DNA from: UBA4742 sp002403895
Lineage (GTDB): Bacteria > Actinomycetota > Acidimicrobiia > Acidimicrobiales > Acidimicrobilacustridaceae
NCBI GenBank assembly: GCA_036823295.1
Contig: DAISGD010000002.1
Coordinates: forward strand, 76,533-140,532
Reading direction: 5' to 3'
Length of the DNA: 64,000 nt
In this document: piece after piece, positions 29,156 through 37,231 of the stretch
Numbering within the stretch: the first letter of the stretch is position 1
Layout of the letters: each line of letters opens with the position of its first letter
Notes under the pieces: model-generated
Told to the model about the DNA's origin: nothing
The model's input: only the letters and a program-made list of their open reading frames with translations
Databases searched by the model: none
Made by a program: the position numbers and the translations under genes

Positions 29156-30019
29156 ATGAGCATGCCGACCGGGATCCCGGTGATCGAGACGTTCCTCGGC
29201 TTCCCCAGCCGCAACCGGGCCGACGTCTACAAGTTCCTGGCGCCGCACCTGCGTGACGAGGAGAGCAAGGGCTTCTCCTTCCCCGCCCAATACCTGTTCA
29301 AGGACGTGCCCGCCGACCTGGACGACAATGTCGACCCGGTGGCCGTCGTGATCGACAACCTCGATCGCTTCGGCATCGAGCGGGGCATGATTTCGGTCGG
29401 GCCCGGCAAGGATGACGCCGAGCGGGCCATCCGCAACCACCCCGATCGCTTCATCACCTCCATCTCGGTCGACCCCAACGATGGAATGGACGCGCTGCGC
29501 CAGATGGTGGCGGCGTACGAGACCTACGGCATCAAGGCGGTGACCACCTTCCCGGCCGGCGCCCAGGTCGCCATCAACGACAAGCGCTACTACCCGATCT
29601 ACGCCAAGTGCTGCGAGCTCGACATCCCCATCTTCTCCTGCGCCGGGACCCCCGGACCCCGGGTGCCGTTCGAGCCGCAGAAGGTCGAACACATCGACGA
29701 GGTGTGCTGGTTCTTCCCGGAACTCACCTTCGTCACCCGCCACGGGTGCGAGCCGTGGACCGACCTGGCCGTCAAGCTGATGCTGAAGTGGCCCAACCTC
29801 TACTACTCGACCTCGGCCTTCGCCCCCCGCCACTACCCGAAGGCCATCATCGACTACGCCAACACCCGGGGCGCCGACAAGATCCTCTACGCCGGCTACT
29901 TCCCCGCCGGGCTGACCTACGACCGCATCTGGGGCGACATGCCCAACGTCGGCTTCAAAGACGACGTCTGGCCCAAGTTCCTGAGGGAAAACGCCCTCAA
30001 GGTCTTGAAGCTCGACTGA
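29156..30019 (+). CDS. Amidohydrolase_2-family protein with altered metal site (paralogue 2)
   Basis: 287 residues, closely similar to the protein at 21791 along its whole length and most of all in the last 150 residues. It shares PIYAKCCELDIPIF, FVTRHGCEPW and GADKILYAGYFP. The same ligand losses occur: ETFLGFP in place of D-x-H-x-H, Cys162 in place of the mid-barrel His, and the G-[ST]-D-Y-P Asp replaced; His196 is kept. Two paralogues keeping the same substitutions argues for a selected, non-canonical function rather than decay. It stands as a single gene after its own KstR-type operator and converges with the Ltp3-like thiolase gene 6 bases away. Confidence 0.8.
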   Translation: MSMPTGIPVIETFLGFPSRNRADVYKFLAPHLRDEESKGFSFPAQYLFKDVPADLDDNVDPVAVVIDNLDRFGIERGMISVGPGKDDAERAIRNHPDRFITSISVDPNDGMDALRQMVAAYETYGIKAVTTFPAGAQVAINDKRYYPIYAKCCELDIPIFSCAGTPGPRVPFEPQKVEHIDEVCWFFPELTFVTRHGCEPWTDLAVKLMLKWPNLYYSTSAFAPRHYPKAIIDYANTRGADKILYAGYFPAGLTYDRIWGDMPNVGFKDDVWPKFLRENALKVLKLD

Positions 30020-30025
30020 GCCGGG

Positions 30026-31192
30026 TCAAGGCTTGTCGGCCCCCACGACCCACATGGCGAAGAACTGCGAGCCGCCACCGTAGGCATGGCCCAGCGCGGT
30101 ACGAGCCCCGTCGATCTGGTGCTCACCGGCCTGGCCCCGCACCTGCATGGCCGCTTCGGCAAAGCGCAGCATGCCCGAGGCGCCGATCGGGTTGGACGAC
30201 AGCACGCCGCCCGAGCAGTTCACCGGCAACTCACCCGTCATCTGGGTGACCCCGTCCTCGACGTAGCGCCAGCCTTCGCCGATGGGGGCAAAGCCCAGGT
30301 TCTCCAGCCACATGGGCTCGAACCAGGAGAACGGGACGTACATCTCGACCACGTCGATCTCCCGCAGCGGGTCGGTGATGCCCGCTTGGGCGAAGACGTC
30401 GGCGGCGCAGTCCTGGCCGCCTTGGGGGTTCACCTGGTCGCGTCCGGCGAACATCGTCGGCTCGCTGCGGAGCGCGGTGCCCTTCACCCAGGCCGGCGCT
30501 CGTCCGGCGGCCGCAGCGGCGTCCCCACCGGCCTCGTTGGTCAGCACCATGGCGCAGGCCCCATCGGAAGACGGGCACGTCTCCGAGTAGCGAATCGGGT
30601 CCCACAACATCATCGAGTCCTTGACGGAATCGAAGGTGATGCCTTCCTCGTGAAGATGGGCGTAGGGGTTCTTGAGGGCGTTGAGTCGATCCTTGAGGGC
30701 CACCAGGATGCCGATGTGGTCGGGCGCGCCCGAGCGCGCCATGTACGAGCGGATGTGGGGAGCGAAGTACCCGCCGGCGCCGGCGTGCATCGGCGGCTGG
30801 AACGGCATCGACACCGACAGCGCCCACATGGCCTCTGACTCGGACTGCTTCTCGAAGGCCACGGTGAGCACCCGTTCATGGATTCCCGACGCGATGAGGT
30901 CGCTGGCCACGATGGCGGTCGATCCCCCCACCGAGCCGGCGGTGTGCACCCGGAACATGGGCTTGCCCACCGCGCCCAGCGCGTCGGCCAGGTACAGCTC
31001 CGGCATCATCACGCCCTCGAAGAAGTCCGGGGCCTTGCCGATCACCACGGCGTCGATGTCCGACCACGTCATCCCGGCGTCGCCGAGGGCGCGCCGCGCG
31101 GCGGTGCGCACCACGCCCGCGATCGACCCGTCGTTGGTGGACTGGTGCTTGGTCTGGCCGATGCCGACGATGGCTACTCGTTCCTTGCCCAT
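30026..31192 (-). CDS. Thiolase-like lipid-transfer protein (Ltp3-like)
   Basis: 388 residues of thiolase fold (VAIVGIGQTKHQSTNDGSIAG at the start). The thiolase nucleophile Cys region reads FRVHTAGSVGGSTAIVA, so Cys is absent; late blocks are VNCSGGVLSSNPIGASG and GHAYGGGSQFF. Lack of the Cys is typical of SCP-x/Ltp-type proteins, some of which (Ltp2) are retro-aldolases working with a DUF35 partner in sterol side-chain removal. Its ATG overlaps the upstream thiolase stop as TGATG. The order DUF35 - Ltp4 - Ltp3 resembles the Rv3521-Rv3523 genes of Mycobacterium tuberculosis. The reaction is not proven by sequence. Confidence 0.82.
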   Translation of the reverse strand: MGKERVAIVGIGQTKHQSTNDGSIAGVVRTAARRALGDAGMTWSDIDAVVIGKAPDFFEGVMMPELYLADALGAVGKPMFRVHTAGSVGGSTAIVASDLIASGIHERVLTVAFEKQSESEAMWALSVSMPFQPPMHAGAGGYFAPHIRSYMARSGAPDHIGILVALKDRLNALKNPYAHLHEEGITFDSVKDSMMLWDPIRYSETCPSSDGACAMVLTNEAGGDAAAAAGRAPAWVKGTALRSEPTMFAGRDQVNPQGGQDCAADVFAQAGITDPLREIDVVEMYVPFSWFEPMWLENLGFAPIGEGWRYVEDGVTQMTGELPVNCSGGVLSSNPIGASGMLRFAEAAMQVRGQAGEHQIDGARTALGHAYGGGSQFFAMWVVGADKP

Positions 31193-32247
31193 CACTCGCC
31201 CTCCAGGACGCACACGAGGTTCTGTTGCAGGCACGGCCCCGACGTGGCGTGGGCCACTGCCCGGTCGCCACCGCCGCGGCTGATGCGGGTGGCGGCCTCT
31301 CCGATACGGATCAACCCGGCGGTCATGATCGGGTTGGCGCACAAGGGCCCGCCGGACGGGTTCACGTCCACGCCGTCGGCCAGACCGAGGGCGTCACCGA
31401 TGATCAGTTCTTGATGCGAAAAGGGCGCGTGCAGCTCGGCCAGGTCCACTGGTCCGTCGGCCACCCCGGCCCGGGCCGCAGCCTGTTCGGTGGAGACCGA
31501 CCGGGTGAGATCGCGCAGACCCAGGGCGTGGGCCTCGATGCGATGGTCGATGCCTCGGATCCAGGCCGGGCGATCGCTCAACTCCCGAGCGGCATCACCG
31601 GCGGCGATGACCACGACGGCCGCCCCGTCGGTGATCGGCGGGCAGTCGTGCTTGCGCAGTGGCGCCACGAACTCGGGCTCCGCCAGCAACGCTGCGGGAT
31701 CCACCTCACCACCGAGCTGGGCGTAGGGATTAGTGGCGCCCGCCCGGCGATTCCGGGCCACCACCTCGGCCATCTGTTCAACCGTGAAGGTTCCGGCCTC
31801 GAGTCCCACCCGGGCCTGTAGGGCCGCCATCGACACCGGGTCCAGCCACAGCGGGCCGACGGTGTAGGGATCCATCTGGCGGCTCAGCACCCGGCGGATG
31901 TCACCCGGCGACGACTTGCCGTAGGCGTAGATGAGGGCGACGTCGGTCTTGCCCATCTGCATCTTGACCCAGGCCTCGTACAGGGCCCAGGCCCCGTCCA
32001 TGTCGACGTGGGATTCAGAGATGGGCGGCCACGGCCCGAACGCGTCCAGCGACATCACGAACGAGAACGGCTGGCCGGCCAGGTAGTCCGAGCTGGCCGA
32101 GCAGACGAAGTCGATTCGGTCCTTGGGGATGCCGGAACCGGCGAGCGCCTCGCCCATGAGCGGCATCAGCATCTCGACTTCGTTGATGTCGGAGACCTCA
32201 CGGGCGTGATGGGTCTGGGCGAACGACACAACGGCGACGTCACGCAT
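31192..32247 (-). CDS. Thiolase-like lipid-transfer protein (Ltp4-like)
   Basis: 351 residues, second thiolase-fold protein (MRDVAVVSFAQTHHAREVSDINEVEMLMP). The nucleophile position reads SESHVDMDGAWALYEAW, again without Cys, and HATSGPCLQQNLVCVLEG closes the protein. It overlaps the upstream DUF35 gene and the downstream Ltp3-like gene by one base each (TGATG), so subunits are probably made in fixed ratio and assemble into a hetero-oligomer. By family knowledge, Ltp/DUF35 pairs carry out aldol-type cleavage or related steps on steroid-CoA thioesters. It is expressed from the operator-controlled promoter at 33350. Confidence 0.82.
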   Translation of the reverse strand: MRDVAVVSFAQTHHAREVSDINEVEMLMPLMGEALAGSGIPKDRIDFVCSASSDYLAGQPFSFVMSLDAFGPWPPISESHVDMDGAWALYEAWVKMQMGKTDVALIYAYGKSSPGDIRRVLSRQMDPYTVGPLWLDPVSMAALQARVGLEAGTFTVEQMAEVVARNRRAGATNPYAQLGGEVDPAALLAEPEFVAPLRKHDCPPITDGAAVVVIAAGDAARELSDRPAWIRGIDHRIEAHALGLRDLTRSVSTEQAAARAGVADGPVDLAELHAPFSHQELIIGDALGLADGVDVNPSGGPLCANPIMTAGLIRIGEAATRISRGGGDRAVAHATSGPCLQQNLVCVLEGE

Positions 32248-32768
32248 CAGGCGTTGTCCTTGTAGCTCTCGAACGACGCGTCGGGTTCGCCGTTGGGTCG
32301 GAAGTGACGGATGCTCTCGAGGGTCGGGCCGATCTCGTCGTCAGGCACCCAGACCGCCTCGACCCGCATGCCCGAGTGCACCTGGTCGTAGGGGACCTCC
32401 TGGATGAGGTGCATGATCGGGATGTCGGAGCCGTCGAGCAGGATCAGCGCGCCCACATACGGAATCTCCATGAGCGTGCCCATGAACGCCACGTTGACCA
32501 CGCAGAACGAGGTGACGGTGCCGGTGTGGGCCAGCTCGACGTCCTCCTCGGTGGGCACGCCGTCGGTGGGGCACGACCCGCGGGGCGGCACATAAACCTT
32601 GTGGCACACCGGGCAGCGTTGGCCGACCAACCGCTTGTTGGCCACGTTGTGCAGGAAGCGGCTGCTGGCCCGACCGGCGGTGTAGACGTAGTCGAGGCGG
32701 GCCGGGGTGCGGATGGACTTGACCGGCTCGACGCCCTGGAGGCTGGCCGGCAGAGTGACGTCACTCAT
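32247..32768 (-). CDS. DUF35 zinc-ribbon/OB-fold acyl-CoA-binding protein
   Basis: 173 residues. A zinc ribbon is visible as QRCPVCHKVYVPPRGSCP, with two CxxC-like elements, followed by an OB-fold region (GTVTSFCVVNVAFMG, then IPYVGALILLDG). This is the full DUF35 layout, here probably the partner of the Ltp thiolase-like proteins, binding the CoA part of the substrate. ATG 32768 overlaps the preceding DUF35 gene as ATGA. The N-terminal RFLHNVANKRLVGQRCP is the usual helix-hairpin lead-in. Confidence 0.87.
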   Translation of the reverse strand: MSDVTLPASLQGVEPVKSIRTPARLDYVYTAGRASSRFLHNVANKRLVGQRCPVCHKVYVPPRGSCPTDGVPTEEDVELAHTGTVTSFCVVNVAFMGTLMEIPYVGALILLDGSDIPIMHLIQEVPYDQVHSGMRVEAVWVPDDEIGPTLESIRHFRPNGEPDASFESYKDNA

Positions 32769-33307
32769 TCGGGGACCCCCTCGGGCTCGAAGCAGGCGAT
32801 GTCGAGGATGTGTCCGACCCGATAGCCGCTGTCGTCACTGCCCGCGCTCGTCCCCCCATCCGCTTCGGTGTCGACGTCGGCCGGGCGGGCGGGCAGCCAG
32901 CGGGCCTTGACCCGCATGCCGGTGGCCATGACCGCCTGATCGCCGTCGGTGTCGACGGCGTGCACCAGGTCCGTATCGGCCCCATCGAGGCGGATCATGG
33001 CCCAGGCGAAAGGGCGATCGAGGGGCTGGTCGGTGAGGGGCTCGTTCACCCAGCACCACGTGGTCACGACGCCGGCGTCACCCACCTCGACGATCTCCGT
33101 GAGCTCCTCGGCGGTGACCGGGTCGTACTCCTGCGGCGGCACGATGACCCGGCCATCGGCGCCCTTGATGCCGACGATGATGCCCTCGCGCATGCCGGTC
33201 ATGAACGCCCCGATGACCGGTCCAGTGGTCCGGCTGAACGGATACTCGATGACGTTCGGAGCCTTCAGGACGTCCCCGCCCGTGGGTGCTCCAGCGGTGC
33301 TGCTCAC
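32765..33307 (-). CDS. DUF35 OB-fold protein without zinc ribbon
   Basis: 180 residues from GTG 33307, which has GAGGGGG eight bases upstream. The pattern IVGIKGADGRVIVPPQEYDPVT, then GDAGVVTTWCWVNEP and FAWAMIRLDGAD, is the OB-fold half of DUF35; the zinc-ribbon cysteines are missing. The pair of a complete and an incomplete DUF35 protein suggests a hetero-complex with the two thiolase-like proteins. It is first in the four-gene overlapping operon and shares the divergent operator at 33350 with an acyl-CoA ligase. Confidence 0.8.
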   Translation of the reverse strand: MSSTAGAPTGGDVLKAPNVIEYPFSRTTGPVIGAFMTGMREGIIVGIKGADGRVIVPPQEYDPVTAEELTEIVEVGDAGVVTTWCWVNEPLTDQPLDRPFAWAMIRLDGADTDLVHAVDTDGDQAVMATGMRVKARWLPARPADVDTEADGGTSAGSDDSGYRVGHILDIACFEPEGVPE

Positions 33308-33349
33308 GTTGATTCCCCCTCGGTCCCGGGTTGGCCTGCGGCAGAGTAC

Positions 33350-33363
33350 TGTAACGCGTTCTA
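33350..33363. promoter_or_regulatory. KstR-type operator TGTAACGCGTTCTA between divergent genes
   Basis: A complete match to TnnAACnnGTTnnA lies in the 100-base gap between the DUF35 operon (minus) and the acyl-CoA ligase (plus). On the plus strand a -10-like TACTTT starts inside its right end (33362-33367). Both flanking genes have ribosome-binding sites (GAGGGGG and GGGGGGA), so these transcripts carry leaders, unlike the amidohydrolase genes. Confidence 0.72.
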
Positions 33364-33407
33364 CTTTGCCGCCAGGCACGCTGATGACGATCCCGGGGGG
33401 ACAAGCG

Positions 33408-34961
33408 ATGACCGAGTTGGGCTTCTGGAAGATGGCCACGGCTGATCCCGAGCGGATGGCGCTCATCACCCCCGACGGGCTGGAACACCGCGCCGGCGAG
33501 CTGCTGGCCGCCGCCAACCAGATCAGTCACGGTCTCCGCGCCCTCGGTCTCGAGCGGGGCGACACGGTGGCGGTGGTGTTGCCCAACAGTTTCGAGATGC
33601 TGGCCGTCTACCTCGGGGCGACCCAGGTCGGCCTCTACATAACCCCCATCAACCACCACCTCGTCGGCCCGGAGATCGCCTACATCGTCAACGACAGCGA
33701 TGCCAAGGTGCTGGTGGGCCATGAGCGCTTCGCGGCGGAGCTGGAGAAGGCCATCACCGAGCTCGCCACGCTGCCGGCCGACCGCCGCTTCGCGCTCGGC
33801 ACGGTCGACGGCTTCCGCCCCTACACCGAGCTGCCTGAGGGTCAACCGACCACGGCTCCCGATGACCGCATCGCCGGTGCGCCCATGCACTACACGTCGG
33901 GCACCACCGGGCGACCCAAGGGGGTCAAGCGCAAGCTGGTGGACATCGACCCCGACGTGCTGGGTGAGCTCTACAGCGGCTTCCAGGGGATGTTCGGTGT
34001 ACAGCCCCTCGACGGAAACGTGCACATCACCGGCTCTCCGCTCTACCACACGGCCGTGCTCATGTGGACGGCCAACGCGCTGCACATGGGCCATGCCGTG
34101 GTGGTCATGGACAAGTGGTCGCCCGGGAGCATGCTCCAGCTCATCGACCGCCACGGCGTCACCACCAGCCACATGGTGCCCACCCAGTTCCACCGGATGC
34201 TGGCCCTGCCCGAGGACGTGCGCATGTCCTACGACGTGTCGTCCCTGCGCTGCATGGTCCACGCCGCCGCCCCGTGCCCGCCTGACGTCAAGCGCCGGAT
34301 GATCAAGTGGTGGGGCGACGCCATCATGGAGTACTACGCGGCGACCGAGGGGGGCGGCACGATCGTCACCGCCGCGGAGTGGATGACCAAGCCGGGGACG
34401 GTGGGCAAGGCGTGGCCGGGCTCGGAGATCCGCATCCTCGACGAGAACGGCCAGGACGTGGTCACCGGCGCAGAGGGCACGGTGTACATGAGCCTCGCCC
34501 TGGCCGACTTCGAGTACAAGGGCGACGCGGCCAAGACGGCCGAGAACCGCACTGCCGGCTTCTTCACCGTCGGGGACTGGGGCCTGCTCGACGAGGACGG
34601 GTACCTGTTCCTCAAGGACCGCAAGTCCGACATGATCATCTCGGGCGGGGTGAACATCTACCCGGCCGAGATCGAGGGGGAGCTGCTCACGTTCCCCAAG
34701 ATCGGCGACGCGGCCGTCTTCGGCATCCCCAACGACGACTGGGGTGAAGAGATCAAGGCGGTCATCCAGCCGGCCGAGGGCATCGAGCCCGACGACGCGC
34801 TGCGCGACGAGATCATTGGCTTCTGCATCGAGCGGCTGGCCAGCTACAAGCGGCCGAAGTCGATCGACTTCGTGCCGGAGCTCCCCCGCGACCCGAGCGG
34901 CAAGCTCTACAAGCGCAAGCTGCGCGACCCCTACTGGGAAGGTCGCGGCGCCCGCATCTGA
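33408..34961 (+). CDS. Acyl-CoA synthetase (FadD-type, AMP-forming)
   Basis: 517 residues from ATG 33408 behind GGGGGGA. The AMP-binding motif is MHYTSGTTGRPKGVKRK, the second core block EYYAATEGGG, the hinge FLKDRKSDMIISGGVNIYPAEIE, and the C-terminal catalytic Lys lies in DPSGKLYKRKLRDPYW. It activates a carboxylic acid to its CoA thioester in the cytoplasm. It diverges from the DUF35-Ltp operon across a shared KstR-type site, so the substrate is probably a sterol- or bile-acid-like acid. The long open frame upstream of 33408 is antisense to the DUF35 gene and not coding. Confidence 0.88.
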   Translation: MTELGFWKMATADPERMALITPDGLEHRAGELLAAANQISHGLRALGLERGDTVAVVLPNSFEMLAVYLGATQVGLYITPINHHLVGPEIAYIVNDSDAKVLVGHERFAAELEKAITELATLPADRRFALGTVDGFRPYTELPEGQPTTAPDDRIAGAPMHYTSGTTGRPKGVKRKLVDIDPDVLGELYSGFQGMFGVQPLDGNVHITGSPLYHTAVLMWTANALHMGHAVVVMDKWSPGSMLQLIDRHGVTTSHMVPTQFHRMLALPEDVRMSYDVSSLRCMVHAAAPCPPDVKRRMIKWWGDAIMEYYAATEGGGTIVTAAEWMTKPGTVGKAWPGSEIRILDENGQDVVTGAEGTVYMSLALADFEYKGDAAKTAENRTAGFFTVGDWGLLDEDGYLFLKDRKSDMIISGGVNIYPAEIEGELLTFPKIGDAAVFGIPNDDWGEEIKAVIQPAEGIEPDDALRDEIIGFCIERLASYKRPKSIDFVPELPRDPSGKLYKRKLRDPYWEGRGARI

Positions 34962-34995
34962 GGTCCCCGACCCCAGGTCGCGCCGACCCCGGTCC

Positions 34996-35040
34996 GGGAT
35001 CGTGCCACGAACCACCGTGGCGGTAGCCAACAGCACGAAC
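34996..35040. repeat. Hairpin-forming intergenic repeat, copy 2
   Basis: Second copy of the 45-base element described at 20626: GGGATCGTGCCAC, then ACCACC and GGCGGT able to pair, ending CAGCAC. It again follows a plus-strand gene closely. The rest of 34962-35180 shows no other feature. Confidence 0.4.
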
Positions 35041-35180
35041 TCATCCACGGCGGACCGCGTGGGCTCCGATGCCGAGCAGGACCTCGATGGCCGGTGCCAG
35101 CACGAGATGCAGGCGTCCACCAACCGCACGATCCCGAATGGGGGGACGGGCTTGGGTGACGGGCCGGGCCGCAGCCGGAC

Positions 35181-35588
35181 TCAGGCGTCGAGGGCGGTGC
35201 GGTGGCGCTCGATCTCCTCGTACAGCCCGGTGAGGTTCTGGACCGGCGGCAGCTCTACCCGCTCGCCCGAGTTGAGCTCGATCTCGAGGTTCCAAAAGCC
35301 GGGGATCACGTCGGTGGCGAGGATGCGATACCAGGGGATGTCACGCCGGCGAGGCCAGTTCTTCTGGATCCGCAGACCCTCCTCGCGCACCACCAGCACC
35401 GCACCGAGCAGGGTACGGATCCCCAGCACCGCGCTCACCAGGCCCACGAGGCTGAGCAGCCGCATCCACCACTCGATACCCGAGGCCAGCACGAGCGGGA
35501 TGAACAGCAGCGCCAGCACGGCGAGGATGACCACGCGGACCCAGCGGGCCAGAGGTGAGATGCGGAGCGGGTACCGCTGGGGAGCCAC
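35181..35588 (-). CDS. Small PH-domain-like membrane protein
   Basis: 135 residues from GTG 35588. Two hydrophobic helices (VVILAVLALLFIPLVLASGI and LLSLVGLVSAVLGIRTLLGAV) are followed by a soluble part with LVVREEGLRIQKNWPRRRDIPWYRILATDV, the beta-strand pattern of bacterial PH-like domains that hang beneath a membrane anchor. The C-terminus is charged. Function unknown. The in-frame extension upstream of 35588 is low-complexity and probably not translated. It lies downstream of a small gene and an acyl-CoA dehydrogenase gene on the same strand. Confidence 0.65.
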   Translation of the reverse strand: MAPQRYPLRISPLARWVRVVILAVLALLFIPLVLASGIEWWMRLLSLVGLVSAVLGIRTLLGAVLVVREEGLRIQKNWPRRRDIPWYRILATDVIPGFWNLEIELNSGERVELPPVQNLTGLYEEIERHRTALDA

Positions 35589-35670
35589 GTTGCCATTGTC
35601 GCATCGAGTGGCTCCGATCCCACCGCGCCGGAACCGGACGGTTGGGTTGGCCAGCTCGCTGCCGGCTGGA

Positions 35671-35871
35671 TCAACCCGACGGGCGTCCGCCCCACGCGCT
35701 GATCGTGAGCGGTCCGAGGATGCGGAACCTGGCCACCTCGCCCGGATCATCCGACACCCCGTAGCCGTATTCGCCGCCCGTTGCCGGACCGCCCGTCCCA
35801 GGACCGTCCGCCACGTCACCCGGCTGACCACTGCCGTCACCCCCACCAACGGGAGGCGCGGGCTCGGTCAC
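35671..35871 (-). CDS. Small Gly-rich protein coupled to acyl-CoA dehydrogenase
   Basis: 66 residues. GTG 35871 overlaps the acyl-CoA dehydrogenase stop as GTGA. The first 35 residues are Gly/Pro/Asp-rich and the end reads VARFRILGPLTISAWGGRPSG, similar to the opening strand of SARP/BTAD regulators (FRILGPLEV...GRP). It may be the stump of such a regulator or a real small protein. No other domain is seen. Confidence 0.35.
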   Translation of the reverse strand: MTEPAPPVGGGDGSGQPGDVADGPGTGGPATGGEYGYGVSDDPGEVARFRILGPLTISAWGGRPSG

Positions 35872-37097
35872 GACCGGCGCGTCTCCCGCCAGGGCACGCC
35901 CTTGTCCTCGCGGGCTTCGGCGGGGAGCCCCAGCGCCCGTTCACCGATCATCGTGCGATGCACCTCGTTGGTGCCGCCACCTATCCGCGAGGCGAACTGA
36001 CCCATCACCTGCATCTGCCAAAACCCGGCTTGGGGCGCGTCCGCCCCGGCGAGCATGCCGGCCGCCCCTTCGAGGTCCTGGGCCAGCTCCACCCGGCGCG
36101 ACAGCGCAGTGGTGAACGCGTTCTTGAGCACCGAGGGATCGGGAGGCGTGCCCCGCTTGGTCATGATCGCCGTCTGCATGCGCAACTGCAGGAACGTCAG
36201 GATGCGCTCCCGGGTGAACACGTCGGCCAGGCGCTGGCGCACAATCGGATCCTGCGTGCGGCCGAAAGCCCGAGCCACCTCCACCACCGCGTCGAACGTG
36301 CTGGCCTGCCCTGCCCCACCGATCATCCCCGACTCGCTGGCCAGCACCGTCCGGGTCACCGCCCATCCGCCGTTGACCTCACCGACCACATTGGCGCCAG
36401 GCACGCGGACGTCATTGAGGAAGACCTCATTGAAATGAGAGAGGCCGGTGGCCTGCACGAGCGGCCGGACCTCGATCCCCGGGGCGTGCATGTCCACGAT
36501 GAAGAAGGTGATGCCCTTGTGCTTGGGGGCGTCGGGATCGGTCCGGGCGATGAGGATCCCGTAGTCGGCGTGGTGGGCCGCCGAGGTCCACACCTTCTGG
36601 CCCGTCACCACCCACTCGTCGCCGTCCCGCTCCGCCCGCGTGGCCAGGGCGGCAAGATCGCTCCCCGCCCCCGGCTCGCTGAACAGCTGGCACCACCGCT
36701 CGTCGCCCCGCAGCAGCGGTCCCAGGTAGCGGGCCTGCTGCTCGTCGTTCCCGTGGCGCATGATCGGGGGGCCCACGAGTTGCTGGGACGCACCGATGAA
36801 CCCGGTGGTCACGTCGAAGCGGCGGACCTCCTGGTTGAAGATGATCGACTGGCTGGGCGTGCCGCCCCGGCCGCCGAAGGCCTTGGGCCAGGCGATACCC
36901 GCCCACCCGTTGTCGTAGAGGACCGCCTGCCACTCGTGGCACCGGCGGTGGTACTCGGCCTCCTCGTCGGGATCGGTGGCCACGGCGCCGCGCGACCAGT
37001 CGGCGTCGGTGCCGGTCTTGAGCTCGGCGTGCGATTCGAAGAAGGCGGTGACCTCGGCCCGGAACGCTGCTTCTTCAGGGGTGTCCTCGAAATCCAT
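35868..37097 (-). CDS. Acyl-CoA dehydrogenase (steroid-type FadE)
   Basis: 409 residues. The FAD/substrate region reads QLFSEPGAGSDLAALATRAERDGDEWVVTGQKVWTSAAHHADYG; the end has RIGGGTNEVHRTMIGERALGLP. The YEGT catalytic Glu of medium-chain enzymes is replaced by Gly, the usual state in the mycobacterial steroid-type FadE group, where the base may lie elsewhere or in a partner subunit. ATG 37097 is only a few bases from the predicted transcription start, behind a KstR-type operator at 37111. Expected to oxidise an acyl-CoA to the 2-enoyl-CoA. It is followed by the small overlapping gene at 35671. Confidence 0.87.
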   Translation of the reverse strand: MDFEDTPEEAAFRAEVTAFFESHAELKTGTDADWSRGAVATDPDEEAEYHRRCHEWQAVLYDNGWAGIAWPKAFGGRGGTPSQSIIFNQEVRRFDVTTGFIGASQQLVGPPIMRHGNDEQQARYLGPLLRGDERWCQLFSEPGAGSDLAALATRAERDGDEWVVTGQKVWTSAAHHADYGILIARTDPDAPKHKGITFFIVDMHAPGIEVRPLVQATGLSHFNEVFLNDVRVPGANVVGEVNGGWAVTRTVLASESGMIGGAGQASTFDAVVEVARAFGRTQDPIVRQRLADVFTRERILTFLQLRMQTAIMTKRGTPPDPSVLKNAFTTALSRRVELAQDLEGAAGMLAGADAPQAGFWQMQVMGQFASRIGGGTNEVHRTMIGERALGLPAEAREDKGVPWRETRRS

Positions 37098-37106
37098 GGA
37101 AGTCCA

Positions 37107-37124
37107 ATACTAGAACACGTTCTC
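37107..37124 (-). promoter_or_regulatory. KstR-type operator plus -10 (TAGTAT) for acyl-CoA dehydrogenase
   Basis: On the minus strand GAGAACGTGTTCTA (37124 to 37111) is identical to the site at 29132 and is followed by TAGTAT (37112 to 37107). From operator centre to ATG 37097 is 20.5 bases, three more than at the amidohydrolase genes, so a leader of about three bases is expected. Confidence 0.7.
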
Positions 37125-37231
37125 AAACTGACGGATGAGCCGACGGCGGGCCGACGGGGAGGGCCGGATACCCCGATCGGCCCGTGGCGGCCATACTGCC
37201 GGGCATCCGCAGACGAGGAGCGAAGGGACCG

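Noticed and set aside
33078..35129. A 683-codon minus-strand frame
   Set aside because: Antisense of the FadD gene at 33408; no ribosome-binding site and His/Arg/Gly-rich.
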